Assembly (NCBI GenBank): GCA_027922465.2
Contig: BQMF02000287.1
Location: 514,267-578,266 of the forward strand
Direction of reading: 5' to 3'
Length of the DNA stretch: 64,000 nt
From: Turritopsis dohrnii
Taxonomy: Eukaryota; Cnidaria; Hydrozoa; Anthoathecata; Oceaniidae
Shown piece by piece: positions 1 through 40,800 of this stretch. Every line of letters begins with the position of its first letter. Position 1 is the stretch's first letter. The notes under the pieces are model-generated. The model saw only the letters and a program-made list of their open reading frames with translations, was not told where the DNA came from and made no database searches. Both the position numbers and the translations under genes were made by a program.

Positions 1-91
1 ACGGTATAAAACAGATATCAGTATTATGTGTTATCCTGGGTCACACTTTCCAAACAAATCAATTCTAAAATATTATTCCACCATGTGATTG

Positions 92-589
92 CTACGACAC
101 TTTAGCAATCATTTTATCATTTTCTAAGATTAAATTAAAACAAGGTACTCTCAAAATATCGAAAAATATGACTTTCGTAATCCCAGACACATACGAATTA
201 ACATTTCTCAAACATCTTTTAAATTCTTCATCACACCGACATGCTGACACTGTATAAGGCCTCCAGTTACGGTAGCCATATTTTTTCGAGTAAGCTCTGA
301 TATGTCGTGGACAATTGTCATGACTTCGACAGCATCTATCAGTTTCGTCATGTCGGCCTAAATCTCCGTCATGACGAGCTCTGTTACCGGCTCCACACCA
401 TCGTGTTCCTAGGAAGCAAAAAGCCTTCGAAAATAATTCAACATAGTGAACACACACACACAAAATTACTGCTCTTCTCCTTAATCCAAAAAAATCCAAT
501 CAGTAAATTCAGAGACAAACAAACTTACCAGGCAGCACAAGACGTGCGTTAGTGAGGCTTATTATGAATATACAAAACAAAATCACCAT
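92..589 (-). CDS. Group III secreted phospholipase A2
   Basis: Two coding exons, 529-589 and 92-408, joined by a GTAAGT donor and a CTAG acceptor, give 125 aa. Exon 1 starts at the first in-frame ATG (587-589), downstream of an in-frame stop, and encodes a hydrophobic signal peptide. Exon 2 is nearly the whole mature enzyme: a calcium-loop motif WCGAG, the catalytic motif CCRSHD with the His-Asp pair, a KYGYRNWR segment, CRCDEEFKRCLR and a terminal VPCF, in the order of the bee-venom-type (group III) family. This family hydrolyses the sn-2 ester of phospholipids outside the cell. The length is close to the minimal catalytic domain, without the long C-terminal extension of some animal members. 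Whether it is digestive, immune or venom-related cannot be told from sequence. Both exons are open and key residues are present. Confidence 0.9.
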
Positions 590-2362
590 TATTGATAAGC
601 AAGCTACCGCTACGTTGAGTTTAAACTGTCCTTTTAAGAAGCGTGGAAAATATACAAGCAAATGGTGAATAATGGTGACTTATTAACACGCCTAACAGCT
701 GAATCACGTTGACAGAAATGATACTAGTAATAAATAAGTAATCAAGCACACATGTATGATGATTAATGATTGAATTGCAGTCTGAGCAAAAAATCAAATT
801 TCAATGGAGTTCTTCGAACAGGTACATAGTTCTTTTAAAAGAATATACTTGATAAAATATGCCGATCCTGGGTCATTTCCATCAAATTTCATAACCATAC
901 CAAAATGTTTCGATTCATCTGTACTTTAAGCAGAATTCTTATGTCCTTGTTATCTTGAAAATATAGTAGTGTTTGGGTTTGTCAAAGTTAAGTAGTGATA
1001 CTAACAAAAGAACACCTTAAGAATATTCCAAGTTCATTTTTCTTGAAAAATCTTAAGGAAATCGAAGCTAAATTTAAAGTAATTTCATAAACAAAAAAAC
1101 GTTAGCTTGAGGAGGTTTACACCATGTCTCGTTCTGTCGTGAAGAGAACGAGTTTTTAACTTTAGGAGCCGTACGTCGCCGTACGTCGTTTACGTTCGAG
1201 AATTATTCATTATGGACGAAGAGTCTTACCGAGCAGTCACTGAAACTCATTAATCTGGAAACATTCAAAACTTTTCAAATATAAAATTTCTGAAGTTAAG
1301 AAATTAAGAATCCAAAAAGGAATGACGGAAAATAATACAAATAATGTTCAGCCTACATATTAACATTTTGTTGCTATTTTGCAAAATTTGAATTCATTGG
1401 AGGACACTTGTTTAACAAACAAACAAAAAGCTAGACTGCAATATAAATATATTCTTACATAAATTCATCTCTTAAAATAAATAGTAAAAGTAATGGAGTT
1501 TATTACAGATTTCCCGCCAGCAATAAAGCGTCCTATCAGATTGGAGAATTGCTTTGATTCGATATTATTTCTCACATGGGTATTGAGTAAGTAGGAAATA
1601 ATATTAAACGAAAAGAAAAAATAATTACTACAAAGCAAAGAAATATGGTCTTACGTCAGGCACTTGATTCAGAAGGATGTCGCTATAGAAATTTTTATCA
1701 TTTGTGTTTCTCTGAACATATTTTTGAACTTATGAAAATGTAGTTAGTGAAGAGTAATAAGTGATAACAGTTGTATAAAAAACTAGAAATAAGGATCATT
1801 TTAAAAAAATCGTCGAAATGGTTATCTAGCCTGCATAAACTTTACAAAACAAACATACAAAAACTTCTGTTAAAGTAAAAAAACTTGTACACTACCGCAT
1901 TAAGAGTATCGAAAAGTAAACAATATTGTTTAAAAACGACTGTAGCAATTGCAGTCACATGAAAAATTCCAGTCAGAAAAACTGTATTGGTTATAAGTCT
2001 CTACTTAATACTTTTGTAATCACAATTGTTATATATATGTATAAGGCCAAAATTTAACCTTTCCATGAAAAACGGGCAACATTTGGAGTGAACTTATATA
2101 AACGGGCGACATTGACATCTTGGTTGTGAATGCATTGCTCATACACAAAACATTAGTATTGATGACGTCATTACGCCAGTATCTTGAGATTTAAAACTTA
2201 TTATGCTCCAAATACCTTTTTGATCGTATAACCCTAAAAAAATAATGATGAGAAACACATAGGGATTACATATCAGATAAGCTAATCTCAAAACTATATT
2301 ACCAAATGTTTTTGATGAAAACGTATTACTCGCTAAAGATAGAGTGATGAGACGATAAGATT
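590..2362. other. Intergenic region between PLA2 and ferlin genes
   Basis: This stretch separates the 5' side of the PLA2 gene from the 3' end of the ferlin gene, so it should hold the PLA2 promoter and the ferlin 3' UTR. I see no coding exon with supporting splice sites. A short perfect inverted repeat, CTCGTTCT / AGAACGAG, lies at 1128-1135 and 1145-1152 and is followed by a run of T. Confidence 0.5.
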
Positions 2363-30686
<28,324 letters not shown>

Positions 30687-32489
30687 TTTGGAGTGATGAC
30701 ATCATGAATACTTCATCAACATCTGTAGAATCTTTCTAAACAAATTCCACCAAAATTTTCATACAAAAAAAAATGAAAATTTAAATTCTTAATCAACACT
30801 CATTTTTATCTAAAAGTACTTCTAAGTCGTATGTTCTACATTTAATGAGATATCTGTCGAACTTTTCGTTCATGTTTGCTCAAACAAAAATTCAACAGAG
30901 TAAATCCAAAAAACAAACAAAACGACCCTAACATCAACATCAACATGTATTCTGATGGCGCTGCTTTTCAAAATATAAAATTGTGAAAAATTTCTAAAAG
31001 CAATATTCGACGATTCAGTATTCATAGATACAGGTATTGAGCTTGCTGGCATTGTTGCAGATTAGCAGCAGCGTTATTGAAAATATTCTTCGCGAAGGCT
31101 AATGTCGATCGATTCGTCGGTGATAAACAAAACTTTTCTTAAAAAACATTATATTCAATTAAAATTTCAAATGTTTTGGAAGAAATCACGTTCAAAGAAT
31201 GTGCAAAGTAATTGAATCGTTCCCTAGCCAAAGTTTCATTTCTTCCCTTTGATTGTTCAAGCTACTTTGCAGCCTGACATGCATTGCGCAATCATTTCTA
31301 CTCCATATGTAGCTGTAAGAAGTGTAGCAAAAGTTACTTTATCTGGGTCGTAGAGATTTGCTTTTTCACGACAACCCGATTAGTTACCAGACTGTTTCAC
31401 CTCGACATTTACGTCGAGTGATTTAGAATTTTTTCTTGTATCAAAACAAACATTATTTTCCATGCTTGTTTCTAGTGAATCATTATTGTTGAAGATGCTA
31501 ATGGTTTTTTGCAAACAGCTCTACCAAGTTGTAGATAAGTCCTTACAAATGGAAGAACCTTCTATTTGCGTTGATCGTGTTTTAGTGCTTATGTCAGCAT
31601 ATTAAAGTGACTGACACATATACAAACTCAAACAAAATTGGATACTGTAGAAAACGTCATGACCGGAGACCCGTTTCTTTATGAACATAACCATACTCAT
31701 GAGATGAAAAGAAACGCGAAGTAAACAGTGCTTTAGAGTGTAACTACAACGTTTGTGTTACGTCACGCGCAGTAACAACAGTCGCAACTACGCAGGATAA
31801 GAAAAACCCCTCGTGGGAGGAAACGTATTCTCGGAACCATGCAGCAGTTACTAGCTCGCCAAGGTTTCCAATAATAGCAAAAATGATAAATGTTTCGTAC
31901 AAATAGTTACATATATGATATGGATAACTATCCAATTTCTAATAACAAAAAAAAAAGGAAATTGAAATATAAATTTGCTTTGTGTTACATAACCAATCAG
32001 CTGTCGATGATTGGCTGGTCGTTGTTACCTTGCCTAGTCACATAAAATGAATTCAATCAATTTGAGGCTGTGATCAATTTGAGGCTGTGTTCAATTTGAG
32101 GCTGTGATCCATACGACGACTGGTTTGCACAGCTACTGAAGTATACACATAGTTTTTCTAACAATTTCAGACCATAAACAATTGACGGTGAAAAACTTGT
32201 TAAATGGGTTTGGGAAAGTGAGCATTTGGTCACATGATACCTCGCTTTTTCAAAGTCTATTATGAGGCTTTTCACAGAAAAGTTCGATGTACTTTGCAAT
32301 CAGCCGTGGGTTTTTATATTCATTTTCTCTTTTTCCGGTCTGTTTTCTTTACACAGCATTTGAATACAAATGATTGTATACCTAAAACTGTTCTGTGTAG
32401 TTTATAACTGAATTAATTTGAACCAGTAAGTAATACACAATATTTTCTTAACCTGATAATTTTGCTAGAAAGATTTTCAAACTTGGCAT

Positions 32490-33490
32490 ACAGTATTTAC
32501 TCCTATAAACACCCCTCTTTTTTAAAATGCTCCTCTCCAATTATCCTCTTGGAAAAATATAGAATCAGCAGCTCTAACCAACGAAGAATTTAAAAAAAAT
32601 TTAAAAAGTGCTGTGTATTAGCATCATCTCCAATGGCTGGATGAATGAAGAGTTATAGTTGTACATCTTTCAAGAAAAATGTTAGGAATGTTTACTTTTA
32701 AAAAACGGCTGTTGGTTTAGGTACTCATATGACTGCAGCTGGGATTGATGATGTTCTTATTCTGGGTGGATGCACCAAGTACACTCAAGCTGTCTCTTAG
32801 TAAATAAATAAGCCATTAAAGAACCCTATGATGGAGTTTTGTGTATGCAGTCTTGCATCATGACATTTGGTAGTTGGATGGAGTTAGAATGATGGAATCA
32901 TCTTGATACAAACAAGTCTCAACATTAATTCGTTTAAACGTTAAAAAAGTGATGGAAGTGAAAAAAAAACGTTGGTTGGTTGGTTAAATTATGTTGAAGG
33001 AACAATGCTCCAACAGGAACCCTTTTTTCAGGATTTCCACATTTTGATACGCGTATCATATGAAAATTTAACATATGATTGGCCAGATTGATCTTGATAC
33101 GTTTCGGTACGAAAAATGGAAAATTAAAATGAATTCAACTTTTTCAACTTTTTCAACTTTTTCAATTCAATACCCGTATAGAAACCTTTTAAAACAAAGG
33201 AATGATTATAAATAATTATCTCGAGAACCAATCAATGAACTCAAAAAATGATACGTGTTGATACGCGTATCAAAATACATTAGTGGAAATCCAAGTCACA
33301 GACTTGGAAGAAGTAAACAACACAATCACGAAAAATTCATCGATGAAGAAGACTGAAGTTGAGTTTACAGAAATTTAATATGCTCAGATCAAAGAAAAAG
33401 ATCATTTTTTAAAAATAGATTCCAATCCCTAATAAACGCCCCTCTCCAATTAACGCCCACCCTAAAATAAATTTTCTTAAATAAACGCCC
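32490..33490 (+). pseudogene. Decayed pogo/Tigger-like transposon
   Basis: Plus-strand fragments in shifting frames, with stops, resemble the DDE_1 transposase of pogo/Tigger elements. They are a GWMNEE piece near 32640, then GGCTKYTQAVS, two stops and NKPLKNPMMEF near 32765-32840, which corresponds to the family's GGxT-LQPLDV-xNKPFK region. The flanks carry matching motifs: a left end CAGTATTTACTCCTATAAAC with ACACCCCTC, and on the right AATAAACGCCCCTCTCCAAT. A younger MITE interrupts it. Many stops mean it cannot be functional. Family assignment is by eye. Confidence 0.5.
33031..33292. mobile_element. 262-bp MITE with palindromic TGATACGCGTATCA ends
   Basis: Left end GGATTTCCAC then TTTTGATACGCGTATCA; right end the inverse, TGATACGCGTATCAAAA to GTGGAAATCC. 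Each terminal inverted repeat contains the perfect 14-bp palindrome TGATACGCGTATCA. The interior is non-coding, with CAACTTTTT repeats. It sits in the pogo-like relic. The target duplication is unclear. Confidence 0.8.
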
Positions 33491-34335
33491 GGGAGTCCAA
33501 ATTATTTTGACATTATACTTTATATTTTGGTTTACACTTTCTATTCATTTTCTATTTTGTTAAACAGTCTTTTTAGAAGAATTCAGATTTCGGAATTATT
33601 GATAGTATGCTGGATCTCGCTTGTACAGAAGCATGTAATACCTGGATATCGAGACAAGAAGACGTTAAATGTTTTCAATGTCAAACAATTCACAAAATTA
33701 GCTATGCTGTCGTCATTTGGTGTTTTCTTGTTTTTTTTCCTGATAAAACCTGATAGTATAAAACACAAAAGATCCCTTCTCTTTATCTTTATAATGAAAT
33801 ATGTACCTCACATTAATATGTTCATGTTCAGTTAGTGTGGAACACCTTTATCGTCTGATTTCAAGAAAGGGGCTCACGAATAGTGTCATTTTGAATAAAC
33901 AGATCATGAAATTGTAGTAGTTTTTGATATGAAAGACCGACAAATTTTGAACAACGCGTCATCATCTGAAACGAACAAACTTCTAAAACGCCTTCATTTG
34001 AAAAGCGAATGTTCATCTAAAACGACTCGATGACTTGAATATCGACTTATTGTGAACCGCGTTAACATCTAAAACGACTCGACGACTTGATAAACGAGAT
34101 TTTGGCGTCGATCTAACTTCATAACTTTTCAAGAATTGAGATTAAACGATCTATATCTTCACCTTTTTTTAAAGCTTCAATAATTTTACCGTTAGCGTCG
34201 ACACGCGCATTTTTCTTCATGTATAATTGTTACTTTCTTGAGGGAATTTGTCCTAAACCCGTTGCATTAACCTTTGTGCAACACGTGTTCGATGATTTAA
34301 ATGTCGGTATTCTTTGAACTTTGTTAAACTATTCG

Positions 34336-34500
34336 GAATAAAATCAAAATGATTTGATTTTATTCGAAGCTAAATTAAACTATTTTTTTGCTTCTTTTAA
34401 TAATTTTTGAATAGTTTACGATACAATACACGATAAATTATTTCGTAAACTATTCTATTTTAAGTAACTTTATGGAATAGTTTAGCGATTAATTTATCGT
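34336..34500. repeat. Cluster of nested inverted repeats
   Basis: Perfect arms are 34336-34348 with 34353-34365 (13 bp, GAATAAAATCAAA, 4-nt loop), 34409-34421 with 34443-34455 (13 bp, GAATAGTTTACGA) and 34430-34440 with 34490-34500 (11 bp, ACGATAAATTA). A further GAATAGTTTAG at 34475 repeats the second arm. The third pair interlocks with the second, so alternative foldings are possible. Confidence 0.85.
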
Positions 34501-35869
34501 CTAACAGGGCCTTAAAACAAATGCTCAGAAATATTCAAAAACACATTTAAAACAAATGCTCAGAAAATATTCAAATGCATTATGTAACTTTTGTGGAAAG
34601 GAAGAAATTATTTTAGGAAGTATAATTAACAAGAATTGTCATATGACAATAACAAGCTAAACTTAAATTTGCAGAACACCGTCATATCATTAAAAATCTG
34701 TTGATGGTCGAGGGACGCATAAGATGATTGTTGATGGCACGTATGCATTGCTCTCACCCAACGTGTTGCTCTCACCCTCACGTGTTAAACAATGTCAGAA
34801 TATCATGTACTACGAAACTTTAGATAGCATTGAGGGGTTTTAGCTTGGTAGTTCTCCTAACAACAAATTCTGTATGTTGGGGAAAAGACACGCAGTGGTT
34901 ATATGTACCAGTGTTTTCTATCAATTTTATGCCATCGAATCTCTAGATGACAACTTTTCAAAAGGACAAGACAAGAGGTGCTCACAAAATCAACCAGCCA
35001 ATCAAATTCAATCACAGTTTATAAATAAAGGTTTGTGACATTCTCAACCTCAGGAAGGTACTAGGTTGTATATGAAAAACAAGCAGGTTTCGTATAAAAT
35101 CATGTTGCTAAGGAAAATACTATACAGAATCGAGCAATTACTATGTTGTTTACAAAATTTTGCTGACATCATGATTGTTATATTTACAATTAGCGCAAAA
35201 TAATGGATAAAAGGAAGAGCCAAACGAGAAGGAATAAAAAAAGAGGGGCACCGTAACGAATCAGTAAAATAGTGTTCGATGAACATTCGAAGCGGTTCAC
35301 AGCCGCCAAACAGAACATCCAAAATTGTACGAACGACGGAGAAAGAGATGAATAGTAAAAACATGTTTAAAATATTTCTCAGAAATGAACTCGAAATATA
35401 AACAAAAAACAAACGGAAACATTTTGACAACTGTTTGGAGTTCATTCGGAGAATGAGTTTCAAAGACTCAGAAAAACGTTATATAATTTTACAATAAAAA
35501 CGCTGTACAGTCAATTGACCCAAAGTCAGTCGATAGGTGTAAAACTGAGTGTTCAGATATAAAAGGCTTCCATCAAAAACCTAGTTGCAATATGAATGAG
35601 AGGCCAACTTTTATACGCCTCCATTAATACAAAAGAGGAGTTGTCAGGAGCAACAGGTCGTAGAAAATTAATCGAGTTTTAGAAAGGTTTAGAAAGGCTC
35701 TTCTTCGCGGTGGCTTTTTCACCTGTCCGACTTAGGCCCTCTATCGGAGATGCTAACGTCCATACGTATATGAACAAAACAATGTGCAGCTCTCCTTCTC
35801 ACTTCTCATACTTCTTTCTTCTGAAAAAAGAAGCTAATGCTCGGCTTTCATAATATCTTAAAGCCGTTG

Positions 35870-37880
35870 CTAAGGTCGATGGAACCTAAATAAAAACAAA
35901 TATAAATTTTAACAAAACAATTCTTAGAAAAAGAAACTTAATACCAAATCATTCACACAATGAATGAGTAACGTTAAGTGTTGCTTCGCTTATTCAAACC
36001 ATTTACAAGCATTTAATTAAACTAGTCAGAATTTTTGCCACGCTTACCTCGTGTACATTTTACTTTCTTCATGAACTTCCATCTCATATTCTTTAAAATC
36101 GTTCAGTTCTTTTCTGATGGAGGCTTTGTCTTTTGGCGTTAGACGTGTCCATGGTTTGTCAGCCCTAATTAAAATAAATTTGATTTTCAAATCTCGTTGC
36201 ATTCATTTGAAAACAAGAATTCAAAAGGTTTTGCACAGATAAAAACTCTACTGACTCATTCGAGCAAACTCGAGTAATAGTTTATAATTCGAGTTGGTTT
36301 AATTCGAGTTATCATACAATGAGTAGGAAAGAGGAAACGGGAAACACTACGAACAGTCATAGATGTGATTAGGGACGTGATCGAATTTGTTCTTTCAACA
36401 AAATAAAAATTAGCATATTCATAATAAAGGAAGAAACTTCGGCACCATACCTCCTATCATATTCTTGAACTTCAAAGACTTCTACATATTCGTTGAAGCC
36501 AATAATCTTTTTCTTGCGAAGCTCTTTTACAGTGGGACGCCGGCTCAACTACAATAAAAACAAGAAATTATTAAAAACAAGAAATAATTGAAAAATTTGA
36601 CATGTATTGCTGTTGCATAGAAATTATTTCCATTTTGGTTTGCCCCGGGAGATTCGTTCTCGGGAGGTAACTTTTAAAATAGAAATTATAAAAACCATTA
36701 AAAAGGTCCTCCAGTGAACAGAACAGAAGTTAAACATTTTTACTTTTTTATAATTCATAATTCATTTCTATTTCAAATTTTTCAACAAAAAAAAAAATTG
36801 GAAAAACATATTTTCGGAAGTTCCTAATAATTTTTGCGTCGGGCGAAACTTACCTGCCGATAAAATGTATAATATTCTTTAAGAATCGATAATCGATGAC
36901 TTTTTCTCGTAACACTTCTTTTGCGAAGTTTCGTCTTATCATAATCACTACTAATGTTATTGTTATAGTCTGTTAAATCTCGACTTTTGTGTTCTTGATA
37001 AGAAAGTGACGAAGTATCGAACGACTGACGTCCGTATATTAAGTCTGTCAGTATGTAGAACGTTAGAGTCAGAAAGTCAATGATATGTGCGTTTCTAACA
37101 TTTTGTAAAAACAAACTAAAAAACTCCGAACATGACAGCCATAATTCCGACAAACGTTCGTCAAAATTTGCAAACTTCTGCGTCAGATACAAACAAAGAG
37201 GACACACGTCGTCCATGATAAAGCTGAAAGTCAAATAAACCACCGCAAACGGACGTCGTCGGCTAATTCTAGAAAATGGTTGGACAGGAACACACAGTGT
37301 GGTGAAATTTCTCAGATCCACCTTTTCTATCAAAACATTCTTGCTTGGATAAATTGCTCGCTCGTTGACTCGATTTGTTTACTTTAATGTACGAAAGTGC
37401 TGTTCGTCAATTTAATCCTCAAGTGGCGATTGTTAGAATGATATACCATTGAGATTTAACGAGGCCTTTTATTTGTAATAAAATTTTGAATGGATTCAAT
37501 TTTTGACGTCATTTATAAATTATCATAATCACCGTCACAGTTGTTTTCAACAATACCTTTTACTATCATTATGTTAAATTATTCCATTATTATATACTCC
37601 CCCGCGGATGTTCACAATATTCATTGAATAAAAAAGGCTTATCAAATTCCTGCTTTTTAAAAAGTGCTTTCATAAGTGAAAAATAGCAAAATGAGCCATT
37701 TAGTGTAATTTGACACGAAATGTCGTAAAATGTAAATTACTTCGTGGTCAGTGTAGGGTCGCACGTCTCCGTAATTAAAACCCTTATTTTGATCGTTTTA
37801 ACAGAAAAATATTCTTACTTTTCTGGAAAGTTGTCGTCTTGTTTCAACAAATTTCTCATGTGCTTCTTCCTCACTCTGAG
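35870..37880 (-). CDS. PHACTR exons 11-14: last RPEL and PP1-binding end
   Basis: Exon 37819-37880 ends [11 protein letters not shown] and joins exon 36451-36548 ([33 protein letters not shown]), completing the third RPEL. Exon 36048-36164 reads [20 protein letters not shown] and [15 protein letters not shown]. The last coding exon is only 16 nt (35870-35885), encoding the end of the invariant RFHRP terminus and the stop. Donor GTAAGC and acceptor TTTAG support it. This is the most conserved part of the family. Confidence 0.95.
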
Positions 37881-40800
37881 CTAAAAGATTGGAAATAAAA
37901 ATAATGTATTATCAAGGTTCGCATCAATTTTATCGTGTGAAGTGTGACCAAGGCTATTAGCAAAACGTGTGGATAAAGTGTTTGATAACTAGCAAAATGG
38001 ATCAGCAAGTAATTTTTAACAAGTTGTTAAAACAAGTTCCTGAAAATACTCGATGATTCAAATCATCTTAGGCAATTCTTATCGATTCATATGAAAAATC
38101 AAGGCAAAGAATCTTTTGAGTTAACATTGACATTATCCTTTACTATGTTTCCTACATCACAAAAGATTAACACTCCATCGTAGAGACAAATCTTAATGTG
38201 TTTATTTAGCGGAAAGAGAATTTGATGAATTTACAATTTAAAAGCATTTCAAATCATATCGTGCAGAAAAATTAAAATTCCGATCTAATTAAGTTTCGAT
38301 GTACAAATGATTAGAACAACAAAAAATCATGGACACAGCAGATGTTAAGATGAAGTTAGACGTTCGTTGCACAACTAAAAGTTTCAGAAGATGACGATAC
38401 AGGACTCGTCAAAGAAAAACTTGAGACTCTTGAGAAAAGTATAAAATCGGAAGGAGGGCGGATTGTGGGAAATAACGTCGAGGGCGGCATTAATTTGTAA
38501 CATGAATCCACAAATCGAATCGAAAACAGCAATACACAAAGCCATTTTGAATTGTGTAATATTAATAGAAAATACGAAAAAATAATTAAACTAAAGTGTG
38601 AAGCATAAGTTTGAACGTTTACCGATGGATTACCGCCCTGATGGAAATACTTAATACCAAAGGAATTGTTAATAGCCCTCAAAAAATAGAACCGATGTGG
38701 ATGAGTTAATAGAAGGACATAAAATGTAATTTTTAATGATCCAAAATAAAATGACGCAAGCAAAATAACTTGCACGAACAACTTCTACGCGTGGTCAGAA
38801 CTCCACCGCAAGTCCGCTTGATTCATATCAGTGTTAAAATTAATTTCGTGAATTCAACACGAGATCAGTTTTCAGCAAAATCTTTCGGATATTATTTTCA
38901 CAATTCCTAATGCATGTAATTTAACGAACTGAATAATAGGATTTCCACAAAAGCAAAAAATTCACTAAAACCGGTGTCACAGTAAATTTTAACTCCCCTA
39001 AATAATGACTCCCCAGTCATAATAAACTAGTTTATAGTCACTCCCCCATCAAAATAAACTAGTTAATTATAACTCCCCAGTTAATATAAACTAGTAAATT
39101 ATGACTCCCTAGAGTTAACATTTCCTAGGAAATCCTGACTCCCATGGTTTAAAATGACTCCCCTCTAAATCTTGCTTAAAAACTTTTAAAATTCATATGG
39201 CCATTCCACCTCGAGACATTAAAAATTTTAAATTTTGTCTACTCATTCCTTCACCGAATACCTTATTCTTAACTCAGTTGAGCTAAAATCTGAGAATATC
39301 TGTGTGTCTGTCAGTCTGTGTGTCTGTCCGAAAAACTTTGGGGCAGCCTAAAAAATGGTCGGATTTGGGGGGTGGGGGGTCATGATTAACTAGTTTATTT
39401 TGACTCCCTGACATTTTTCAATCTGAAATAATGGGGAGTCATTATTTACTAAGGGAGTCATTATTTCCTAGTTTATTTTAACTGGGGGAGTCATCTAATA
39501 GGAAGTTCTCAACGTTTTGTGAACAGAAAAGTCAAAAAAAGATGTATTGAGTGTGTCCACAAAAAAAGTGGGTACCTGGTTTAAAACACACACAACTTTT
39601 CGAATTTTCAACAATAGAAGCGGTTTTTATGCCGTTGGAAAGAAGAATTTAAAAATTGTTATTTTAAAGATTAATGACTAATTTTTCTTTCGACACGGTT
39701 GTTAATTTTGTAATGATCAAAAAACAGACTTTTAACGAGCAATGAACTCTTTGTTTCGTTGAAACAACCGCTGTTTGTGGTGTTGTGATAAGTTTGTCAC
39801 GAAATATTTTGAATTTTTATTAAAAAGGTCATGTATTTAGAAAGAGCAAAAACTTTTCTTTCTTTTGGTATAAAAACTGAAAAAAAACAAGCACGAAAAA
39901 CATAAGACATGCTTCTTGAAAGTTAGTGCCCGTTTTTTATTTAGCGGAAAGAGAACTTATATTATATATATGTGCGTTTATTTTTATTGTAAAAATGTAC
40001 ATCCACAACAAAAACATGCCCTTTTTCTACGAAAAAAATTATTTTTCAAATCATCTTAAAACAGCTCAACTAAGGTGTGTTCCTGTAGGACCTTATGAGG
40101 ACAGCTGTATTGGAACTCCGTTTCATCGAACTCAATTTTACAAATATGATTATCAGATTTGCACGTTCTACACACAACGCGAAAAGTATTTCTTTGAAGT
40201 CGTACTGAAAACCAATAGGTGAGCAGTACTTCCATAAATTTCCTTCTCTTTAACAAACACCACACTACAATAAAATTTTGTTTTCGAATTCATTGTATCA
40301 TGAATACTTTTGCGTAATCATCTTTGTTGCCATGGTAGTTTCAAAAGGTCTATGTCGTGTCTGGTGGACTTCCATAACATAAACATCTCTAATGCCTGAC
40401 CTTTGAAGCAACATTCAACACCCTTCATGAAAAATGTAAGTTTTGATCCATCGATTAGCAGAAAAACATAACGGTATTATTTCCGATCTTAACATGTTCC
40501 TTCCCGATACTTCCGATATTTCTATCCCATCTGAATAACGATTTTTTTTAGCCTTTTGGTCATGTACGAATTCCTTCAATAAGGATCTGCAGTTATTTTT
40601 GTTTCTTGAAAGTGAAAGCAGAACTATTTCCATATAACTTTACTGATTGAAGTAGCTAATGGCTATAGCTCAAAAATACGTACCTGCAAATACAGAATTC
40701 AGCATGGCATAGCATGTTTTGATTGCAAGAGCGTTGTAGAATCGTAACGAGCCAGGGTTGTACGACCACAAACTCATTATACAACCTATTCCTCTGTTAG

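Larger units (their letters stand above)
30687..35869. other. Intergenic region between ferlin and PHACTR genes
   Basis: This region should contain the ferlin promoter and the PHACTR 3' UTR. I find no spliced gene. It carries a three-copy GATCAATTTGAGGCTGT tandem repeat (about 32054-32110), a decayed transposase, a palindromic MITE, nested hairpins and small duplications, all listed separately or in the findings. A 137-codon minus-strand frame at 35050-35463 is hydrophobic and AT-driven and is not called. Confidence 0.5.

Noticed and set aside
1128..1152. Short hairpin followed by T run, terminator-like
   Set aside because: Such terminators are not expected for Pol II genes and no Pol III gene is seen nearby.
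35050..35463. 137-codon hydrophobic minus-strand frame
   Set aside because: No homology, composition expected from AT-rich DNA, and no splice or promoter support.
38356..38781. 141-codon minus-strand frame in a PHACTR intron
   Set aside because: It ends in a stop without a donor in phase with the next PHACTR exon and lacks recognisable features.
39926..40222. 98-codon plus-strand frame
   Set aside because: No domain, no splice context and antisense to a well-supported intron.
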